NCBI GenBank assembly: GCA_947247005.1
Contig: OX365948.1
Span: forward strand, 57,318,401 to 57,382,400
Direction: 5' to 3'
DNA from: Spisula solida
Taxonomy: Eukaryota; Mollusca; Bivalvia; Venerida; Mactridae
Length of the DNA: 64,000 nt
This document shows positions 39,201-51,624 of the stretch, in pieces. Both the position numbers and the translations under genes were made by a program. The notes under the pieces are model-generated. The model saw only the letters and a program-made list of their open reading frames with translations. It searched no databases and was not told where the DNA came from. Each line of letters starts with the position of its first letter. The first letter of the stretch is position 1.

Positions 39201-40337
39201 CAAAATAATAATAAAAAACTATTATATTCATTAAACGAAAATGACAAAATACTTTGTACGATAGTTCAAGGTTTGTCTAAGTTTTACAGCAAGTAAATGT
39301 ACAAACAAATTTTGAAGTGAATATCACTTTGTTTTTATTATAAACTTTTTTCAATGCATCATAAGTAAATGCGGTTTATCCATACATCAAAATGAATTAA
39401 TTTTGTAAAAAACAATGTAGTGTGTACTTTCAATGGTTATTAATTCATTTACTAATTAATACATGGTATGTATTACGTTCGGGGTCAGTGACCTTTAAAC
39501 CATTGACCTCACCTACAGATGAAAAGTTTATTATGAACTGGTCTGATTTATCTTATTTAATGCCATAATACGTTACCACGCAAGATATTTTGCAGATATA
39601 ATAACCTTGTATCGTTCTAGCATCGCCCTCTATTACATTTATCATATGTCACTGAAAAGCATAACCTGGCCAAATACTAATCTCTGTTTAATAGCACCAT
39701 AGTCGTCGGGTTGTTTAAAAAAGTGTTAGTGTTAGATTATAATCTTCTAGGGTAGGGCGAGTTTTGTGTTGCACGTGCGTATTTTAAAATGTAATCGAAC
39801 AGGTCGAATAAGGGTCGAATTGTTTACCACATGTCGTAAAGTTAACTTTCACTCAGAAAATCAATACAAGCATCAAAAAATGTAACACCATACATATAAT
39901 TATTCATGCGATCATGTTCCTAAAAAATAGTTGATTATGATGAAAAATACGTCATGTTTTTAAGTTGATTTCACGACTCATATAACGCACTGCTCACTCG
40001 AAGAACACTATCCCGCGATCAATATCTTTGACGTCGATTCTATTCGATTTGCCACCGAGAATTGCTCAGTCCCTTTACTAGCACCATAGTGTTGTATAAA
40101 ATACGCTTGTGAAAAGCGTCGCTCGAATTTACTTTTAGTATCAACGTAATCAAAGTTTGAATCATTAAATTTTATGTATTGCGAATAAATGCCTTGGGGT
40201 TTGTTTAAATTTCTGTTATGTCGTTATAAAACTAACAAATAATTTATATGAAGATTACAATTATACGATAACCATAAAACTATCACCAGCCTAACCACCA
40301 AGGAATTCATGTTTTAGATCTTTATCTTGTCGTGCTA

Positions 40338-41034
40338 CAAAATATCACTGAATGTGATGAATACCCCAGCAACTGCTTGACACAGTCAAATGGAAAACTA
40401 GACTTGGTACTGATCATCCATACAAAGTTTCATTAAAATCCGACCAATGGTTACAGAGAAATTGCACAGACAAAATTTATAAGTGTAAAAAAACAAAGGG
40501 CCATAACTACCTTAAAATTGATAATACCAACGTGTGTCGACCATATGCACAACTAGAAATTGTACTGATGAGGTATGCAAAGTTTCGATAAAATACGACT
40601 TATGGTTACAGAGAAATAGCCCGGACAGAATTTATAAGTGTAAAAACATGAAGGGCCATTTCTCCCTTAAAATTAATTTGTTGGACGTATGCCGACAATA
40701 TGCACAACTAGACTTGGTACTGATCAGTCAGGCAAAGTTTCAATAAAATATGACCAACGGTTGCAGAGCAATAGCCCGGACAAAATTTATAAGTATAAAA
40801 GAATTAAGGACCATAACTCCCTTAAAATTAATCTGACCGACGTCCGCCGACGATATGCACAACTAGACTTGGTTCTGATCAGTCAGGCTAAGTTTCAATG
40901 AAATACGACCAACAGTTGCAGAGAAATAGCGCGGACAAAATTTGTACGGACCAACCAACCAACCAACAGACCAACCAACCTCAAGCATGACTCCAATATA
41001 GCCCCCATATACTATGTATCTGGGGGTATAATAA
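40338..41034 (+). mobile_element. Pearl-like (Helentron-type) non-autonomous element
   Basis: Four diverged copies of a ~155-bp core (each with GGCAAAGTTTCAATAAAATA-like and GGGCCATAACTCCCTTAAAA-like blocks) are followed by a CCAA microsatellite (about 40,950-40,980) and a terminal hairpin GCCCCCATATACTATGTATC-TGGGGG at 41,001-41,026. The left end has TACCCCAG, complementary to CTGGGGGTA at the right. Arm 1 has an uninterrupted site: its sequence goes from ACGACAAT back to TCTCTAAACG where C has the insert. A core of ~155-160-bp tandem repeats plus a microsatellite is the known layout of bivalve pearl elements. Two 70-aa ORFs repeated 155 bp apart are by-products of the core. Confidence 0.8.
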
Positions 41035-41334
41035 TTTAGAGACATTGCATCTATAATTATTGAAAAGCATCTTTCGATATTTTTTGCGTTTGTTTATCTT
41101 CTAGAATTAAATGTGATTTCTGTAGGCAGAAATACGAAATATCACATTCAAACTATGGACATAATACGATTAACTTACATACTAATAGAAAGGCTGCCAT
41201 CTAGCAGCGTGAACTCGATATTCTGACAGCCTAGAAATGTGAACTTTCAACCTGAATGAAATGGCAGCACTCAACAAAAAACATCAGAGAAACACGACAT
41301 TGCAAAATGAACACTAAATCTACAAATAGCGTTA

Positions 41335-42877
41335 GTTGGTATCCGGAAACTGATCAATAAATCACCCAGTAAATCTTGTGAGCTTGATCCTATCCCAAAA
41401 TGATTGTTGGAGGATTGTTTAAATGAACTACTGCCAATATTAACGCGACTATTCAATGCACTTGAAAATGCTTATGTACCTACGGCTTTAAAAAGCTCGA
41501 GAATAAGACCAATAATAAAGAAGCCAGGCCTTGATCAAAATGTAATGAAAAAATACAGACCGCTGTCAAACTTACCTTTTATTTCCAAAGTTCTTGAGAA
41601 GGTAGTCGATGCTCAACTAGATGATCACTTAACACTGCATGATCTCCATGAAGAACACCAGTCAGCATATAGAAAATTCCACTCCACTGAAACTGCTTTA
41701 CTTCGTGTGCAAAACGACATCCTTTGTTCTCTAGACCAGAATAAAGCTACAGTCCTCGTCATGCTTGATTTATCAGCAGCATTGACACCATTGATCACAC
41801 CAACCTCTTACGCTGACTTGAAAAACATTTTGGTATAGAAGGCAAGCAATTAGAGTGGATGAAATCCTATTTGTGTGACCTTTACCAGACTGTTTGTATT
41901 GATGGTGAACTTTTCGAAACCAGTCCTGATGAATTATAGCGTACCTCAAGGTTCTGTGCTTGGTCCCAAAAACTACATCATGTATACAAAACCAGTGGGT
42001 GCAATCTGCAGAAAGCATCAATTGCAACACCATTTCTACGCTGATGACTCCCAGTTGTATATGGCATTCAAACCGAAGGATTGCGTTTCACGCGATAAAA
42101 CACTGCTACGAATTGAAGCATATCTAAAGGATATCTTACACTGGATGAAAAACAATCTGTTGAAACTAAATGCGGACAAAACAGAGGTAATCCTGTTTGT
42201 ACCGAAACGGAATACCAATGATGCTGAAAATCTCAGTGAAAGTTGGTGATGCTGTGATCAGACCATCATCGGTGGTGAGAAACCTTTGTGCCATGTTGGA
42301 TTCACACATGTAAACTCTGTCTCCAGGTCTTGTTTCATGCAGATCCGACAAATAGATCAAATCAGACAATATTTGATTGTTGAAGCAACAAAATCCCTTA
42401 TCAATTCTTTAGTAACATCAAGACTGGATTATTGCAACTTTGCTGTGTTGCTCCCCAAAAACCATTCTGAACAAACTACAAAATATTCAAAATACAGCTG
42501 CCCGCCTCATCACACGGATACCGCGATACAATCACATCACTCCTGTGCTGAAGGATTTTCACTGGTTACCTGTACAATACAGAATAGAGTACAAGGTGTT
42601 GACTCATATTTACAAAGCACTACATGGAAAGTCCCCAGGCTACATCAGAAGAATGTTGGAAATATATTCTCCACAAAGACTGCTTAGGTCACAAAATGAC
42701 TATATTCTTATAGCTGTGCCGTGGATGAGGACGGTATCGTACGGCGATCGATGTTTCATGGCTTCAGCACCGAAGCTCTGGAATGCACTGCCAACAGCAC
42801 TCGGAGATAGTAAAACATTACCGTCATTTAAGAAAGTGCTAAAAACACACTGTTTTACAAAAGCTTATTCTGGATGA
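41335..42877 (+). pseudogene. Degenerate LINE reverse transcriptase (CR1/L2-like), 5'-truncated
   Basis: The reading resembles the reverse transcriptase and C-terminal part of CR1/L2-group LINE proteins, which copy LINE RNA at the target site. In order: DPIP near 41,386-41,397, YRPLSNLPF near 41,551, LDLSAA near 41,764, VPQGSVLGP at 41,941-41,967, catalytic FYADD at 42,034-42,048, LKLNADKTEVILF after it, then the LKDFHWLPVQ-type C-terminal region and a KLWNALP block. It is dead: TGA replaces the tryptophan codon at 41,401-41,403, a one-base deletion near 41,787 shifts frame just after LDLSAA, another stop lies near 41,818, and further shifts fall near 42,230 and 42,440. The N-terminal endonuclease is missing. 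Inserted into copy C after the old duplication. Confidence 0.9.
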
Positions 42878-43362
42878 TTATTAGTTTGACTTCTTAGGGG
42901 TCTTCTTAAAAGTAGTATATTTATACCTTTGAAGACGGTTTCTCGTAGCAGTGGTATGTGACGCTGTTCTTGAAACACTATTAGTTGGTAAACAGTGTCT
43001 TTCGTCATATATGTGGTGCATAATCTCGTCGTAAAAGAGAGATTGTTGGTTTTCAGTGAGATGTTTTGACTCATTGGACTAACCTTGATGCATAACATAT
43101 CCGGGAGTGGCCATACGATGGACCCGGCGCACTGCGCACCGGAAATAAGTAATTGTCAGTAATTTGAGGAATTTCCTTTTCGTCGGGAAATCTCCTTTTT
43201 TCGTATTTTAGTCATACTCTTGATTTTAAATGTGTACATATATAATTGTATGAGTTATGTATATTGTTTTAACCATGTCTTAATTGTGATTGTACATCAC
43301 TTTTGAACGTGTAAATACATGAAAAAGGGCTATATAAATATGATATAATAATATAATAATGT
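42878..43362 (+). mobile_element. 3' untranslated tail of the LINE
   Basis: The sequence after the LINE stop ends in GGGCTATATAAATATGATAT followed by an imperfect ATAATA repeat. Short 3' repeats after a CTATATAAAT-like box are usual for CR1/L2-type LINEs. Homology of copy C to arm 1 (about 8,390) resumes by 43,385, so the LINE insertion is bracketed by duplication sequence. Confidence 0.75.
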
Positions 43363-43469
43363 ATACATATTTATTGATATGCGACCACTTAATATATTTT
43401 TGGGGAGGGGTACATATATTTTTAATTAAGTGTAGTTGTATCAGCTCTAATTATAGTAGGTCGGGACAC

Positions 43470-43745
43470 TTGGTCATTTCTGAAACGCTGTTTCCCACCC
43501 AACTAGAAATGAACTGGTTGGAAACCCAGAGGTAGTCTCGCGTGTATCGGTGCTATACACCGGGCACGTTAAAGAACCAGGGAGTCTATTCGGAACGAGC
43601 TAGGGTAACGCATCCGAATTTCTTGTATCATAACTCTTTCTCTTCTACTTGCTGTCCCTTCAGCAAAAACACATGACCCCATTGGAAATAAGTGCTTGTA
43701 CTTTCATGGGTTATCCTTGACCGAAAGGCCTAAATAATTACATAC
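43470..43745 (+). repeat. Probable SINE/LINE 3'-end fragment
   Basis: A ~270-bp island absent from arm 1 between conserved blocks of copy C. It contains CGGGCACGTTAAAGAACCAG, a sequence style I associate with dispersed retroelement ends in molluscs. No ORF. Family not identified. Confidence 0.4.
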
Positions 43746-45575
43746 ATAGGTACTCATCATTCAATTTTAAGTATTGGCTGATCAAGTAAATTGTGATGTG
43801 CTTAGCGTGTGATGGTTGTTTTCACACTAACCAGAATCATTAATGACATTTCCTGTGGTAAATTACACAATAAAACCATCACTTAAACAGCAGAGAGAAT
43901 TAAGTGTAACATCGCCTAGAAACATTACGATCTAACCTCATTATCTGTACAAAAAATGTGACAGACAACGAGAAAATTAAACAGGGGAATATTAAGCATT
44001 CCATGCACATTCTCAAAAGCGGCTGATTGGGTGTTTGAAATTTTAGCACATTTAGCTTAGGTATTGTATTCCTACTGTTCCGTGCCGGAGGTATAATTTG
44101 ATGTTTAATTCTCCGTCGTATTCTCTTCAAGCGGAATAAATCTGGTTACGCTGATGTTTTGTTTTAAAATTAAATTCCAAATATGGCTTAGAGCATTTGG
44201 GTTTAAGAGAAATACGATCGAATCATGTGTAATGAATATTTTATAGAATGAAGTACAGAGAAGACGAAACGCTTTTACGAGCAAAGTTTGTGCAGAAAAT
44301 AATAACTTACGTTTTACGTTTCCGAAACATCAAAATTTGATGGTCGTGTTAAGACATTTTATAAATTATAGGCAAATAGGACATATCTAGAGTCAAGAGT
44401 GCATACTTAAAAACATCGGATGAAAACGATGTCTTATATATAATACATTTTCATACAAGTAGATGCTTATATACATTTTGCTGTGTCGCCTCAGCGAGAC
44501 AGTATTACGATATGATTATGACGAGGCTACCTAAAACTACGAAAACTTCCAAAAGCAGAAACGGCTTGGTTTCTAGCTTATGTCTTTTCTTGTCTCTTCC
44601 TGTCTCTATCATCAAAATGAAGTCATGTTACTAATTCTGACAATGCAACAAGTGTAACTGAAAGCGCGATTGGGTTTATTTCAGAAAAAAATGAAAAAGA
44701 CAATGAACGCATCTCTTTCAAAAGCAAGTATGCTTTCTTACTGCCGCAGCCATCTTTAATGAACCAAAAGTACAAAGAATGACGTGTAAGAAATTAACCA
44801 TTCAGAGCAGTTACTTCCCCTTGCATGTGTACAATAACTAGGCCATCAAACTATTATTAAATAGTAATATTTTCACACAAAATAGCTTAAATATTAAACG
44901 ATTTATTTCATTTGTCAGAATCAAATTATATTTGTTTGGATAAACCAAATGATTTTAGAAATATACTAATGTCATTGACGCGAGGCATTTTTACGATTAA
45001 CTGTTATTTGCGTTTTATGCCGCACGGCATTAAACAGAGATCAAAATCATTTTTCTAAACTAGCATTTTATGCCCTTGCTTGCACGTAGCATCTTTTAAA
45101 ATCATTGTAGAAGTAATAAAACTAAACAACTTTTAAAAAGGATGAGAAAATATGCCTGTCAAGCAGATAGCTAATGTCAAACAGGCAGAGATGTTCGTAA
45201 AAAATATATAAATTCAATTATCTGCTGACACTGCTCTTTCTCTCAACATCCACGTCAAGTTCTTGTGGATAAAAGTAGCACGTTTTAGTGATTGTTGCTT
45301 AATCGACACATTACTAATGTTACATTCTGAGAAATATTTTTATTTCCGTATCAGCCTCGGTGACACCGTAATAGTTCAAAGGAATAAATATGTGAAAAGT
45401 AAATACTGTAAATTTGTAGACAAACATCATGGATGTTATATAAAGACCTATCTATTTAATTAAGGTCTTCTTTCATAATTTATATTGTTTCCCTTTTTTA
45501 AAGTGTCTTTTGCTGGAATATAATGAAAACCTTTGTTATATACATGTATATCAATGAGACAAATATTCTTACTAG

Positions 45576-47873
45576 CGTCAGTTTATATTTTGGCGCTTGC
45601 CTGAAGACTATCTATAGCATGTAAACTGCAATGGTTAGCGCGCTTGTCGTCTAATCTGGCGACCGGGTTCAAATCCTGGTGGGGGCACACATATATGCCT
45701 GCCATATTTCAGCATAAAGCTGACTGGCAAATAAAGGCTATGCTCGGCATTTTTTAACAAACTTTTAAGTAAGCCAAATGTGGCTGTGCTCTTATAGCTG
45801 TTCAATATTAAATCGCAATATGTGTCATCTTCTAAGAGGCCACTTTCGTGCAAAGCTAGCAATTTGTATACTGTTCTTTTAGTGCTGCCTTCCTGTCCGA
45901 TTTGTAATTATCATTTTGACAAAAGAATATTTTCAAGACTAGTTATATTGAAATGATAGATATCGGGGTGTTTTAATGAGTTTAATGCAAAACATAGGTC
46001 CCTTGGTAGACGCTCAGCATACAAGGGAATATGACTTCTCTTCTCTCATACCCTCGTGGTGCCCGATAACACCAAGAACAAGAGGGAAAAAATTGTTTCT
46101 CAAATCGACTACTTTTGTCATTATCTATATAGTAATCCTCGTATTTATAAAGTAATTTGGGGCAAATTGATATTAGTCACGACACATCACATGACCATTT
46201 TGCGAACAAGGACAACAACCTTAAAGATGCTCATCTTATTTCGGAATTAATTAACCTTAATCGGAGTCTTAATTTCCGGTCAAAATGAAAGTAGAAACAT
46301 TCAGCATCAAATGTTTTTGTATCTTCCTATATCAGGGGTTAGTTAAGTCCCAGACCAACACGATTAAGGTTGAAGAATACGCTTGGTTGACGAGAAGAAG
46401 TTTTAATATGCAACAGAAATTTGGAGTTATTGAGTCATTTCGTAGGTCAAGATGATCGAAAAATAGTCTAATATAAGTTAAAATGGCTGACCAAATAGTC
46501 TACTTCGCGATTTACTTTTCGTTGCCAGCCCTTAAATATGTATATTGTAATAGTGTCTAGAGTCGCTTACGTTTAGTTTTATCATATTATTTGAACTTTA
46601 CACTGTACTGCATTGTATTTCAAATTTCCCATTTTTTCCGAACATAGGTCATTATTTGAATCAATCCTGTTGCCTTCATCAGTATGTTAATGCTAAATAA
46701 TTGAATTTCTTTACCTGCATTGTGCGTCCTTCATTGTCAAGCTAAACTATACGTGGATATATTATATATTTCCACGAAGGCAATGCATCGTCAACAACCA
46801 TGAAGTAATATGATATCATATCTAATTGATTTCAGGCTTTACAAATTTAATAAAAGCTTCATTAAAAATTTAGAAAGCATCTCTTTTTCATTTTCTATTT
46901 AATGAACTCTTTCTTTTCTCTATCGCTCACTGTTTGTACACATGTGCATAACGATTTCGTCAATGATGAATGATACACGAATGACGCCTTGGACACTACA
47001 AGCCGAATGCAATAAGTAATGGCTAAAGACTATTTGAAAACAGTTGAGATGTTCAGTGATATTTTACAATAAAGACTACATGTATTTATAATTCAAGAAA
47101 TATAAATTGACTAAAATCTAGAAATCTAACATTCACATTTACCTAGACAGGGCAACGATTAAAGTAAGTGGGAGTTTATGTCACGTATGTAGCAAAAAAC
47201 GAGACAATTTAACATTTGTAACGGCTTAAGTATTACGTTTTGTACCAAAAAGTAGACCAGTAAACACACTTGAACGTACGCAGGTTATCGTCGTATATCT
47301 CTATAATTGCTAAAAAGTCTGTCAAATAGGACGAAAATGTCACACAAACGAGAAATTATCGCTTTCTAAAACGACAATATCCTGTCGGCTTAACACCCAC
47401 ATTCTTGTCAATTTATAAAGCACTTTGAGTCATTGTTGCAAAACCAGCACACTTGTCTGCTTTAATATTCCTCACTGAAATGCGTGTGTTTCACTTTTCA
47501 TGTACGTTTTAACCAATAAAAAGCATGCTGCAGCGTCATATAATTTCTTGTTCATTTTTGTGTCTTTGTGTTTTGCCGCGAGTTCATTCTTGTGCATTTT
47601 GTGCTCTGCTGTATCTGTTGAATGCTGCCTGCCCTTTCCGATATAATTATCGTTAAGTATTAGCTCCATTGTCATTAATTAGTTCAAATGTGTAAAGGAC
47701 AGAATTGACCGTTTAAACATTATTTACCAGAATGCAATAACGCCAATACAGTATACATTAAACCAACGTTAAATGTTTTTTTTTAATTATCTGAGTCTCT
47801 GCCGCAACGTCCACAATCTTCTGGGACGACTCACTCATACGTAGATAAAAATTTACAAACTCTGTAATTGATG
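45576..47873. other. Gene-poor stretch with SINE-like and family motifs
   Basis: Beyond the end of copy C I find no ORF above 75 codons. At 45,635-45,705 a GGTTAGCGCGC-like A box and a perfect GGTTCAAATCC B box suggest a tRNA-derived SINE head. The dispersed terminal motif occurs in minus orientation at 45,876-45,900 and 47,618-47,641. The rest (about 45,950-47,600) is AT-rich with nothing I can name. Confidence 0.5.
45635..45705 (+). repeat. tRNA-derived SINE head
   Basis: The B box GGTTCAAATCC is canonical and follows a GGTTAGCGCGC A-box-like stretch at tRNA-like spacing. The acceptor arms do not pair well, so a functional tRNA is unlikely. The minus strand translates to the PPPGFEPG-type peptide often seen antisense to tRNA-derived repeats. 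Confidence 0.5.
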
Positions 47874-48534
47874 TACGAGGGTCATTCAATATATAATGCG
47901 AACTAACACATTAAATATTGTACATCCAATATTAATCATTCAAACATGAACATTATCATTCAAAGTATCTTTCTATGTGATCAATGACCAAATTCCATCT
48001 TTTCGACAGACTTTCTATTCGCGTTGCTAGGCAACTGCGCTCATACACTCTAAACTACATGGACGCGGCCTATTTATTTCGATGTAAATCAGATAGTCGA
48101 ATCCCCAGGTTACTGTCGTCTCATTTCTATGGGCCGTTGCATAGATATCCTGTCCTGAACACTGGTATTCGTTAATTGCAATTCTGCCTATCGTATTTGT
48201 ATTTGATAGTCTCGCCATTTCGGAATATGAAAGAGGGCGTTTTAAAACAAGCCTCTGGTAAGGCAATAATAAATCGGTGATTTTGGTTTCGACTGCGCTG
48301 GAATGTTAGGTTAACTACTCTAGTCTTGTGACGTTAGGTATTAACGCGTCCATGGTGTATTAAGTGACGTCGAAGTTAGGCGTGCTCCAATGACGTCATC
48401 GATGTAAAGGATCTTAAATTTTCTGAACAAAAAGACAATGACTTAAATATTGATTAGGCGAAATTTCGTAAAATTATCTTGACGGGTTTTAGAGATAATT
48501 CATAGTTCGCATTATATATTGAATGACCCTCGTA
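47874..48534. mobile_element. 661-bp MITE, Tc1/mariner-like ends (TACGAGGGTCATTC)
   Basis: The two ends are perfect inverted repeats of 32 bp beginning TACGAGGGTCATTCAATATA. This is the same end type as 11,621-12,258, differing at a few positions. A 79-aa minus ORF inside (48,027-48,266) has no transposase features. Perfect ends suggest comparatively recent mobility in the lineage. Confidence 0.88.
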
Positions 48535-48669
48535 TACATTAGGAAATAATGCTGGATATAATTAATAGGAACACTATTGAACAAAGTATATGAATGGTTT
48601 CAATGAATAATTGAGTGTAATTTCAAATATGAATATGCAATGTTAACAAATAAGATACTTACAAAATCG

Positions 48670-48735
48670 GACAAGACAGGGAAGGCAGCACTCTACAGAA
48701 ACTGCAGAGAACGTAAGGCATAAAAAACACTGTAC
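48670..48735 (+). repeat. Dispersed-family terminus with one 29-bp unit
   Basis: GACAGGGAAGGCAGCACTC is followed by a single CAGAGAACGTAAGGCA unit. This is the unit that forms the long array at 23,930-24,617, so it links the minisatellite to the mobile family. Confidence 0.75.
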
Positions 48736-48811
48736 AACTTTAGTCATGTTAAATGCACCAATAACGTCATCACCAACAATTAGTTAATAGGAGTACACAC
48801 CTCATAGATTT

Positions 48812-49090
48812 TCAAGATTTCAAGATTTATTATGAACATCAATTTTATAACAATACATAAAAATTATCAAAGCTCAAAAGTTCTAGAAGTTAACAATAAC
48901 AAAAGATGGCGCACCGCTTAACAAAAGAGTCTGGCGTAAACTGGATAAAACCGGTTCAGACCAGTTGGAGATTAGATAAAGCCCTTTACCCGGCCCCTTT
49001 GTCCAGGGAAGTAAATTTACAGTTGTCTCCTCTACCTCAGTAGTAAAAACCGCTAGGCCTGGACATAACTAGTATATACTACATACATAA
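48812..49090 (-). mobile_element. Retroelement 3' end, minus strand
   Basis: On the minus strand the segment ends with CATAATAAATCTTGAAATCT, a polyadenylation-like AATAAA followed by a repeated TTGAAATC tail. This is typical of a LINE or SINE 3' end. No ORF. Family not identified. Confidence 0.5.
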
Positions 49091-49829
49091 TGGTATGTTT
49101 TGCCTTAAGTTGTGAAGCTAATTCACGTGCGGTTTTGCTATAAAATATTCAAATCTTCACGCGACAGGAAATATTGAGGCAATCTGTTGTCAGCTTCACG
49201 ATGCGATAATACATCATTGTTAATTGAAGTTCAGGTTTTACAAATTTATTTCCATTTCCGAAGTTCTGGAGAAAGTGGCATGTCATGTTGAGTTAATATA
49301 AATGATCATTATACTATTTCCTTACTAAAAACCAATCGGGACACCTCGGACAATCTCTACGAATCATCTCTCGGGTGTAAATAGAACGTCGCCATTTTTA
49401 ACGGCTTTCGCCATGACGTCATCATGACATATTTTAACAGCGCTTCAATGGAATACACGCCCATCAAGCAAGCGCTGCGTAGCTGCGTGTTATGCTCAAG
49501 GAGTGTAGCGAAATTGTATTGTTTAATCAATAAAACATCTTTTGATATTTTCGCTGCTGATCAGTTACGGTCTATTTTCTTCGGCCCATTTTCTTCTGCG
49601 TAGGATTTAAGAAAGAAAGCTGCTGGATTCATACGCTTGATACATCCGAGGTATTTTATCCCGTAAAAATGCCGTACGGACCGTTCCGATTGACTAAAAA
49701 CACACTAAATGGTGCAAACTATTTGTCATTGCAAGGGAATGACACCGTCGTAAACCTACGAGTGTGCAAGTGAATGAATGGTTGATGTAGAGAACGATAA
49801 TCTCACAGCGGACACATTAAAACATATTG

Positions 49830-49856
49830 GACAGGACACGGAAAGGAAGCACTCAA
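49830..49856 (+). repeat. Dispersed-family terminus
   Basis: GGACAGGACACGGAAAGGAAGCACTC is a degenerate '+' terminus followed by an ACAGCAAAGCAGGAAATGCAC-like subterminal stretch. Confidence 0.6.
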
Positions 49857-49879
49857 TAACAAAACAGCAAAGCAGGAAA

Positions 49880-50470
49880 TGCACAAAAGAACAGAGTACA
49901 AATTGCTTGCTCTGCATGAAAGTAGACCCTGTCAAAATATCGAATAAGCTATGGTGACTTAAAAGCAGCCGTGTAATTTGGAACTGGTACGTTACATGTT
50001 ACTGATTACGTAAGTGTAATAATCTAGTTTTCTCCCAAAATGTACACTAAACTAAATGTCACAAAAATCAAATGGACACAACCATGATATTGCTGTTTCA
50101 TAAAACTTTCCCTGAATGTGTTAAGTAATCCGTAACATTTACAACGAAAAAAGACGTGAGTTGCTGAAACGTGGCATTTTTCAACAGTTTGTCTACACGG
50201 ACATCGATTTGGCGACTACATGTTGTTTCAATTTACAAATTGTCAAACTGTTTGTCTTGGACTCGACATCGGCTTGAATCATATCAACAGTGTTACTGTA
50301 TTGTTTGATCGTTGTGTTTCGTGTGCGTATTATACTAGAATGATTAACTTTGATCTGACACGCAACAAAAATGTCAGCAATCTCATTGACATTTACCAAC
50401 CAACGATTCATGGTGATTATTGCCAGAATATCAAAGAAGATTATATTGTTTGTCCTGCTTTGTATAGTCT
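49880..50470 (+). repeat. Duplicated block E, left copy
   Basis: The block shares a run of matches with 53,925-54,430, including TACAAATTGCTTGCT, CATCGATTTGGCGACTACA, ATATCAACAGTGT and GACACGCAACAAAAATGTC, in the same order and direction. The two copies bracket the glycine-rich peptide exon. No conserved ORF. Confidence 0.8.
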
Positions 50471-50839
50471 TTAGTTAAGAGATAAAGTGTCATTGTCCTG
50501 ACGAGTATGGATATAAATATATGGTAATAAATTGATTGCATATCTCAATTTTGATGCATCTTACAGTTGAGTTTTGTGCAATGGTATATATACAAGTGCA
50601 CATGTGCAGTTCTTCACTGCCTCCAAACAGTACGTATTGCGAACTAAAGGGTATCCAAGTCACTAAAGGTAAGGCGATTTTATCTCTTATACAAGTGCAT
50701 GTATGTGTGACTTACTGCAAACTGTTGTTTAACAGTTTCTAACAAAACCCACATTTTGAAATGTTTGAGAATGTGAATACTGGTAGCAGATGAAAAGATT
50801 AAGGTACTATTGTGAATAAATAGTATTTATCTAATGCTT

Positions 50840-51030
50840 ACGAGGGGTTTACCGTGGAATATCAGTGAATTATAATCCAATTTCACTCAAATGGACTACT
50901 TTTAACATTCCCATGAAGCGCCACAATGTGGTTTATGCATTTGGACGTCTTTTAATCGTAATAACACTGTCTGCCTTGAACTCTTAGTGGATAGTTCACA
51001 AAATTCCCAATTTGGAGACAATGCAGACGA
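50840..51030 (+). repeat. Block F, left copy of an inverted repeat
   Basis: It matches the reverse complement of 54,980-55,205, with GGTTTACCG-GGAATATCAG at one end and AACTCT-AGTGGATA further in. The pair forms an inverted repeat about 4 kb apart around the peptide exon. Confidence 0.75.
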
Positions 51031-51624
51031 ATAATAATGTGGTGTGGCATTGATAGTAATTAAAATATGCAGCTTATGCTTTACATAATACTTAATACAG
51101 GATCAATTTCGAATACAAACACAAATTAGTTCATTACTAAAATTTTTGACGGCTAGCTTCTTTCAGTGGCTGTTGTATTAGAAGATCTAGATAGCGTTTG
51201 TATACAAAATGAAAGATACGTTTTCTTCAATCAGAAGAAAAAACGTCCATATGATAACGTACACTACAATTAAAGTAACCATATAAAGCGTACATTTACG
51301 TCGGAAATCGACTGCTTTTTGAAGACCTACTTAATCGAACGTAAGCACCCGCTTTGATATTAGTCACGTTATTATATTGACGGGTATACATACGGGTCAA
51401 TAAAATCCAATTATTTACTAATTGGCTTAGAATTATCAAAATAAAGTATGACTAAATATAATATTTGTGTTTTTCAGTGTAAGATCGGTAGTTATTTCAC
51501 ATCGTGATCAGCTGGCCTATACACCACTCATGAATATATTACTTGCTCATTCGTTGAATTTTGGTATACATGTAGCTTGGAATTCATCAGACACATATCT
51601 ATAATTTTAATTAAGTTTAATTAT

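Larger units (their letters stand above)
32513..45575 (-). repeat. Copy C: outer part of the second arm, inverted
   Basis: Read on the minus strand this block follows arm 1 from 18,367 back to about 6,730. Checkpoints: 34,080 against 17,340; 35,100 against 16,210; 35,465 against 15,440; 36,560 against 14,050; 37,230 against 13,450; 37,930 against 12,790; 38,880 against 11,290; 39,100 against 9,720; 40,200 against 8,940; 41,130 against 8,720; 43,430 against 8,360; 44,100 against 7,980; 45,250 against 7,060; 45,540 against 6,760. Divergence is substantial, with many indels. It has gained a 59-bp minisatellite, a foldback element, a pearl-like element and a LINE. The ORFs intact in A and B are broken here, which argues they were never coding. 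Confidence 0.88.

Noticed and set aside
40534..40901. Two 70-codon ORFs with similar sequence
   Set aside because: They are the same frame of the 155-bp pearl-like core repeated, not a gene family.
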